From: Micromonospora sp. WMMD961
GTDB lineage: Bacteria > Actinomycetota > Actinomycetes > Mycobacteriales > Micromonosporaceae
DNA length: 64,000 nucleotides
NCBI RefSeq assembly: GCF_029626145.1
Contig: NZ_JARUBJ010000002.1
Coordinates: 6,768,501 to 6,832,500, forward strand
Direction: 5' to 3'
Made by a program: the position numbers and the translations under genes. The notes under the pieces are model-generated. The model had not been told where the DNA came from. It was given only the letters and a program-made list of their open reading frames with translations, and ran no database searches. Shown here piece by piece: positions 59,507 through 64,000 of this stretch (its first letter is position 1; every line of letters starts with the position of its first letter).

Positions 59507-62367
59507 CGGTCACCGCTTCCCCGAGAGTTCTCGCCCACCAGGGCGAGGAACGCGTCCTCCAGGCGGCGCCGGGGCACCACCCGGTCCACCCCGATGCCGG
59601 CGCGCACCAGCTCGGCCACCACCTCGCTGCGGGCCGTGCCGTTGGTGTCCACCACCAACTGGCCGTCGCTCTCCGGCAGCACCCGGACGCCGTGCAGCCG
59701 GTCCAGCACCGCCCGCGCCGCCACCCGGTCGCTCACCTCGAACAGCACGCTCGGCGACTCGCCCACGATCTCCTCCACCGGCCCGGACGCCACGATCCGG
59801 CCCTTGTTCACCACCACCGCGTGGGTGCAGGTCTGCTCGACCTCGGCCAGCAGGTGGCTGGAGACCAGCACCGCCCGCCCGTCCGTGGCGTAGCGCTGGA
59901 GCACCCGACGCATCTCGGCGATCTGCGGCGGGTCGAGCCCGTCGGTCGGCTCGTCCAGCACCAGCAACTCGGGCAGGCCGAGCATGGCCTGGGCGATGGC
60001 CAGGCGCTGGCGCATCCCGTGGCTGTAGTTCTTGATCTTCCGGTGCACCGAGTCGCCCAGCCCGGCGATCTCCAACGCCGCGTCGAACCGCGCGTCGTCC
60101 CACGGCCGCCCGGTGGCCCGCCAGTACGCCTTCAGGTTCTCCAGACCCGACAGGTGCGGGAGGAAACCGGGCCCCTCCACGAGCGCGCCGATCCTCGACA
60201 GCACCGGCGATCCGGGCACCAGCCGGCGACCGAAGACGTAGATCTCCCCGGCGGTCGGCTGGGTCAACCCCATCAACACCCGCAGGGTGGTGGTCTTGCC
60301 GGCGCCGTTGGGCCCGAGCAGACCCACCACCTGACCGGGGTGCACCTCGAAGTCCACGTTCGACACCGCGACGAAGCCGTCCGCGTACTCCTTGCGTAGT
60401 GCGCGCACGGCCAGCGGGGTGTCCGCGTACTCCGGATGCACGGAGCGGTCCTGGCGGCGGTGTCGGCGGCGGACCACGGCGACGACCACGACGAGCCCGA
60501 TCGCGATGGCCGCGAGCAGGCCGGCGAGCACCCAGCGCCAGAGCGTCGCGGCGGTGGGGATCGGCTCGCCGCTGACCGTGGGCACCGTGACCGCCCCGTC
60601 CGCCGCCACCGTGTAGACGGTCGGTTGCGCGGGCGTGGTGTACGCCTGGTCGGAGGTGGCCACCACGAGACGCAGCCGGTGGCCGGCCTCCACCCGCCGG
60701 ACGATCGCGGGCAGTGTCACGGTGACCGGGCGGGCGTCCTGCACCTGCTGCGGCAGGCCGGTGAGCCGGATCGGGGCGACCAGCCCGTTCGGCAGGGTGG
60801 CCGCGCCGTCCGGGTCGACGTCGTAGAGCTTGACGAAGAGCACGGCCTCGCCGGTCGGCGACGCGGCCCGCACGGTGACGGTGGGCGACCCGGCGACGTC
60901 GACCGCCTCGGTCAGCGGTGCCGACTCGAACCGGGCGTGCTGGCCGGGCACGTCGCCGGCCACACCGTCCAGCAGCGAGGCGAGACCCCCGGCGAACGGG
61001 ATCGAGGAGATGGCGGCCGGGTTGCCGTTGGGCGGGTTCGCGACCGGCTGGGCCGGTCCGGCGACCGGGATCTCCCGGCGGGCGTTGCCGGTCAGGCCCG
61101 GGTAGTCGGCGCGGCGGAAGGCGGTGGCGACGAGGCCCCGGTCGAGCGCGTCGAACCCGGCGATCCGGGACCAGGTGAAGTCGTCACCGGGCGCGTCGCC
61201 CTCGCCCTTGACGTAGTGGTCGAGCCACTGCACGGTCAGGAACTTCACCCGGTCGGAGTCCGAGCGGGGTCCACTGCCACCGTCGTGCCCGCCGGTGAAC
61301 CAGGCGACGCGGACCGGGGTGCCGGCGGCGGCGATGCCACGTGCGTTCGCGTCGGCCTCGCCGAGGGGGAAGAGCGTGTCCGCCTCGCCCTGCACCAGCA
61401 GGGTGGGTGCCTTGATCCGGTCCAGGACGCCCGCCGGGCTGGACCGACGCAGCAGGTCCACGGCGGCCTGGTCGGCGCGACCGGTGGTGGCGATCCGCAG
61501 GTACGCGGCGCACACGTCGGCGGCGAAGCGACCACAGGACGGGTCGGCGGCACCGGTCGGGACGCCACCGGGACCGTTACCCGGGCCCGCGCCCGGCCCG
61601 GGGCTGGGTGGACCGGCCGACGCCGGTGCGCCCTGCGGCGCGGCGGCGGTCACGCCGGAGAGCCCGGCCGGCCCGGATCCCACGTTGCCCCCACCACCGA
61701 AGAAGAGGCCGGCCCAGCCCTTCTTGAACACGCCCTCGGTCGGTGCCCCGCCGGTGCTCTCCGGCAGGAAGGCCCGGGACAGGTCGTTCCAAGTGATCAT
61801 CGGGACGATCGCGTCGACCCGGCTGTCCTGGGCGGCCAGCAGCAGCGCCAACCCGCCGCCGTACGAGCCGCCGACCACACCCACCTGCGGGTCACCGGCG
61901 GCGTTGGTGCGCACCTCCGGCCGAGCTGCCAACCAGTCCAGCAGCCGCTGGGCGTCGCGCACCTCGTAGTCCGGGTTGTCCAGGTGGATCTCGCCGCCGC
62001 TGCGACCGAAGCCCCGCGCGGTCCAGGTGAGCACGGCGTAGCCGCGCCCGGCGAACTCCTCCGCGTCGGAGCGCACCGACTCCTTCGTCCCGCCGAACCC
62101 GTGCGCCAACAGCACCGCCGGCACCTTCCGACCCGACGACGCGTCGTCCGGCAGGTAGAAGGTCGTGTCCAGGTTCACCGGCTGGTCGCCAGCCGGTCCG
62201 GAGCGGACGGTGAGCATCGCGCTCTCGGTGCGTACGCCCGATCCCCGCGGCCACACCGCCCAGGTCACGGCGGCGGCCAGCAGCACGACGACCGCAGCTG
62301 CGGCGATCGCGCGGCGGCGGGTGGGCAGGGCACGCCGGAACCACGCGGCCGGCGACGGCGGTGTCAT
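59503..62367 (-). CDS. Fused extracellular alpha/beta hydrolase (S15/CocE-like) and ABC ATPase
   Basis: A 954-aa single chain: signal anchor (about 20-40), S15/CocE-type hydrolase with the nucleophile Ser168 in GGSYGGG, likely Asp near 330 (GEADTLFPL) and His near 361 (GGHDGG), a beta-jellyroll C-domain (about 430-600), a second membrane helix (about 609-632), then a cytosolic ABC ATPase (650-954) with GPNGAGKTT (682-690), YSHGMRQR (779-786) and LLVLDEPTDGLDP (801-813). The hydrolase would face outside, the ATPase inside. TACCGT ends 7 nt before ATG 62367. Coupled to the ABC-2 permease. Confidence 0.85.
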   Translation of the reverse strand: MTPPSPAAWFRRALPTRRRAIAAAAVVVLLAAAVTWAVWPRGSGVRTESAMLTVRSGPAGDQPVNLDTTFYLPDDASSGRKVPAVLLAHGFGGTKESVRSDAEEFAGRGYAVLTWTARGFGRSGGEIHLDNPDYEVRDAQRLLDWLAARPEVRTNAAGDPQVGVVGGSYGGGLALLLAAQDSRVDAIVPMITWNDLSRAFLPESTGGAPTEGVFKKGWAGLFFGGGGNVGSGPAGLSGVTAAAPQGAPASAGPPSPGPGAGPGNGPGGVPTGAADPSCGRFAADVCAAYLRIATTGRADQAAVDLLRRSSPAGVLDRIKAPTLLVQGEADTLFPLGEADANARGIAAAGTPVRVAWFTGGHDGGSGPRSDSDRVKFLTVQWLDHYVKGEGDAPGDDFTWSRIAGFDALDRGLVATAFRRADYPGLTGNARREIPVAGPAQPVANPPNGNPAAISSIPFAGGLASLLDGVAGDVPGQHARFESAPLTEAVDVAGSPTVTVRAASPTGEAVLFVKLYDVDPDGAATLPNGLVAPIRLTGLPQQVQDARPVTVTLPAIVRRVEAGHRLRLVVATSDQAYTTPAQPTVYTVAADGAVTVPTVSGEPIPTAATLWRWVLAGLLAAIAIGLVVVVAVVRRRHRRQDRSVHPEYADTPLAVRALRKEYADGFVAVSNVDFEVHPGQVVGLLGPNGAGKTTTLRVLMGLTQPTAGEIYVFGRRLVPGSPVLSRIGALVEGPGFLPHLSGLENLKAYWRATGRPWDDARFDAALEIAGLGDSVHRKIKNYSHGMRQRLAIAQAMLGLPELLVLDEPTDGLDPPQIAEMRRVLQRYATDGRAVLVSSHLLAEVEQTCTHAVVVNKGRIVASGPVEEIVGESPSVLFEVSDRVAARAVLDRLHGVRVLPESDGQLVVDTNGTARSEVVAELVRAGIGVDRVVPRRRLEDAFLALVGENSRGSGDR

Positions 62368-62739
62368 GCGGCACACGGTACGGCCCACAGCCTGAGCGTT
62401 GGCTGAGATCCGCCGTACGTCCGTCCGGTTGCCCCGATCGGTGGGGGGTGGGGGTGCGAGCGCGCACCGTCCGGCGCGGCCCAGTGAGTTGACTTCGGAT
62501 TCCGTGAATTCCGATCTTTTCGCGGATATCCATCGCGATCCCTCCATGTCACACCCATCGACGCAACGGAGAGTGCCCGAGACGCGGACAAATGGTGACA
62601 TCGCTTGAACTGACGCGAACCTGACTCGCCGACCAAGGCCTGACCAGTGGGGGGTTCGGTTAGTTTTCCGGTCCGGTGCACGGGACTGTTCGGCTACCCG
62701 AGACCACACCAACCCGCGCCCACGCCGGAGGAGACACAC
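62368..62739. other. Intergenic gap
   Basis: A 372-nt gap between divergent genes. The minus side has the TACCGT box of the hydrolase-ABC gene next to its start. The plus side ends with GGAGGAG before the sensor-like gene. Short imperfect palindromes near 62490-62535 are the only other feature; no ORF is convincing. Confidence 0.5.
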
Positions 62740-63918
62740 ATGACAGTCCCCGCGCCGCGGGCCCGCCGACGGCCGTCCACCGTGGGCCGCCTGCTGCCGC
62801 TGCTGCTCATCGGGGCGCTACTCGCGCCGGTCGGGCTGCTCGTCAGCTACGCCTGGCGGCAGACCAGCGACGACCGGACCCTGGCGGCCCGCGAACGCAT
62901 CGGCGTGCAGTACCTCACCGCCCTGGCCGGAGTGACCGACGCCCTCGTGGAGGCCCAGTCCGCCACCGTCAACGGTCGACCGGTCGCCCGGGAGGCGTTG
63001 GACCGGGCGGTCGAGGAGGCCGCCGCGGTGGACGCCCGCATCGGCAAGGAACTGCTCAGCCAGGAACGCTGGGCCGGCGTACGGGCCAAGCTGGAGGCGC
63101 TGCGCGGACGCACCACCACCGACCCGGAGTCCGCCTACACGGCGTACGGGGAGGCGTCCGACCTTCTGCTGGCCCTGCACCGCAAGGTCCGGGAAAGTTC
63201 CGGCCTGGTCCGTGATCCCGCTGCCGACTCCTTCTTCCTCCAGGACAGCGCCGGCCAGGATCTGCCCGAGGCGGTGGTGGCCGCCGGTCGGCTCGCCGAC
63301 CTGGGTGCGCTGATCTCCCGCCGGCCCGCCGCCGAGCAACCCCGTGCCCTGATGGAGCTGAGCGGCCTACGGGTGGCCGCGCTGGCACCCGCCGGCGACC
63401 TCGTCGACAACCTGCGCTCCGCCGTGGACGGCTCGGAGAGCACCGACCTCGGCGCCAACGTGCTGACCCCGCTCGACACCTATCAGCGCTCGGTGGAGGC
63501 GCTGGCCGCCTACTCCACCCCGGCGAGGGGCACCGGCGTCGTGGACCAGACCCAGTTGGCCGCCGCCGGGCTCAACACACACCGCGCGGCCCGCCAACTC
63601 CAACCGGTCATCCTCGCCGAGCTCGACGCCCTGCTGGTCGAGCGCATCGACGAGCTGGACCGGGACCGCTGGCTGATCATCGCAGCGGGGGCCGTCGCCG
63701 TGCTGCTGCTGGGCTGGCTCGCCGCGCTGTCGATCAACGCCGCTGGCCGGGCCCGACGCCGAGCCGCCCTGGCCGCGAGCCACACCGACAGCCCGGACAC
63801 GCCGGTGCGGGGCGATCCCTGGCAACCGGCGACCAGTGAGCCACGAGGGCTGCAACCCGCAGGCGCCGTCCGGGAACCGGAGACCGCGCAGTGGGGGGCG
63901 TTCGATGCTGCTCGGTAG
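62740..63918 (+). CDS. Two-helix membrane sensor-like protein
   Basis: A 392-aa protein: TM1 at about 17-38, a helical extracytoplasmic domain of about 265 residues (NIT-like layout, with several Arg and Asp), TM2 at about 308-328, and a short polar cytosolic tail. No kinase or HAMP domain. GGAGGAG stands 6 nt before the ATG. Its last 14 nt overlap the next gene, which looks like a sensor histidine kinase start. Confidence 0.75.
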   Translation: MTVPAPRARRRPSTVGRLLPLLLIGALLAPVGLLVSYAWRQTSDDRTLAARERIGVQYLTALAGVTDALVEAQSATVNGRPVAREALDRAVEEAAAVDARIGKELLSQERWAGVRAKLEALRGRTTTDPESAYTAYGEASDLLLALHRKVRESSGLVRDPAADSFFLQDSAGQDLPEAVVAAGRLADLGALISRRPAAEQPRALMELSGLRVAALAPAGDLVDNLRSAVDGSESTDLGANVLTPLDTYQRSVEALAAYSTPARGTGVVDQTQLAAAGLNTHRAARQLQPVILAELDALLVERIDELDRDRWLIIAAGAVAVLLLGWLAALSINAAGRARRRAALAASHTDSPDTPVRGDPWQPATSEPRGLQPAGAVREPETAQWGAFDAAR

Positions 63919-64000
63919 GCTCCGCATCCGCGGCAAACTCGCCCTTCTCGTGGTGATCCCGCTGCTCAGCATGATCGGACTTGCCGTGCCGGTCATGCTC
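63905..64000 (+). CDS. N-terminus of a membrane sensor, probably a histidine kinase
   Basis: Thirty-two codons, MLLGRLRIRGKLALLVVIPL and onward: a basic stub and a strong membrane helix, typical of nitrate/nitrite-sensing-domain kinases of actinobacterial conservons. It overlaps the preceding gene by 14 nt. The gene continues beyond the window, so the call is tentative. Confidence 0.55.
   Translation, partial: MLLGRLRIRGKLALLVVIPLLSMIGLAVPVML

Overview
The window is high-GC actinobacterial DNA, most likely from a Micromonospora-type member of the Micromonosporaceae. The grounds are strong G/C third-position bias, a mycothiol synthase gene, a lone GlnR, a Cys-rich leader peptide and SAM-IV riboswitch of actinobacterial type, dual CIRCE sites before a GroEL2-type groEL, and a high proportion of leaderless-type starts (a TANNNT -10 box ending 6-8 nt before the start codon, no Shine-Dalgarno). 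No rRNA, tRNA, CRISPR array or intact transposase was seen. This assignment rests on reading the sequence; no database was searched.

Layout. 1-7.9 kb: the N-terminal part of a BKACE enzyme, a Fur regulator overlapping ygfZ, a pabC-like lyase, a nitrobindin-like protein, a DsrE protein, an SCP2 protein coupled to a glycogen-debranching-type enzyme, and two hypotheticals. 7.9-14.4 kb: a sulfur operon (polycysteine leader peptide, sulfurtransferase, SseC-like protein), an LmeA-like lipid-binding protein, a membrane protein, glnR, a polysaccharide deacetylase and mshD. 14.5-24 kb: phosphate block, with a PHO box and pstSCAB, then nudix and Gfo/Idh genes, a pit transporter with its PhoU-like partner, and ppk2 with a second PHO box nearby. 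The order pabC-nitrobindin-sseC-cysA-lmeA-glnR-mshD-pst-phoU recalls the M. tuberculosis Rv0812-Rv0821c region from memory.

24-47 kb is mostly single housekeeping or accessory genes: an ECF41-like sigma factor, a DUF402 protein, a DinG-like helicase, an AI-2E-type permease, a stand-alone GroES-like protein, a PrsW protease, a SAM-IV-controlled class V aminotransferase, FUSC, HD, GlcD and GlpD proteins, a polytopic membrane subtilase with 33-bp tandem repeats, GNAT enzymes, groEL and a cold-shock protein. 47.7-53.6 kb holds paaN, a GNAT gene behind an unusual structured leader, thrC under a SAM-I riboswitch, and a divergent EamA/ArsR pair with two operator copies.

53.7-57.9 kb is accessory: near-identical 28-bp inverted sequences bracket DoxX, a mini GntR regulator, a hypothetical, a DivIVA-like protein coupled to a small Cys-rich protein, and a pRiA4b ORF-3-like protein. 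58-64 kb holds a DUF4232-like lipoprotein, an ABC permease coupled to a single-chain extracellular hydrolase/ABC ATPase fusion (954 aa), and the start of a sensor locus that may be a conservon. The hydrolase-ABC fusion, the leader of the 49.4-50.4 kb GNAT gene, the membrane subtilase and the bracketed cassette are the best candidates for undescribed biology. Long inverted repeats at 18.85, 19.8-19.9, 39.2 and 47.6 kb look like dispersed intergenic elements.
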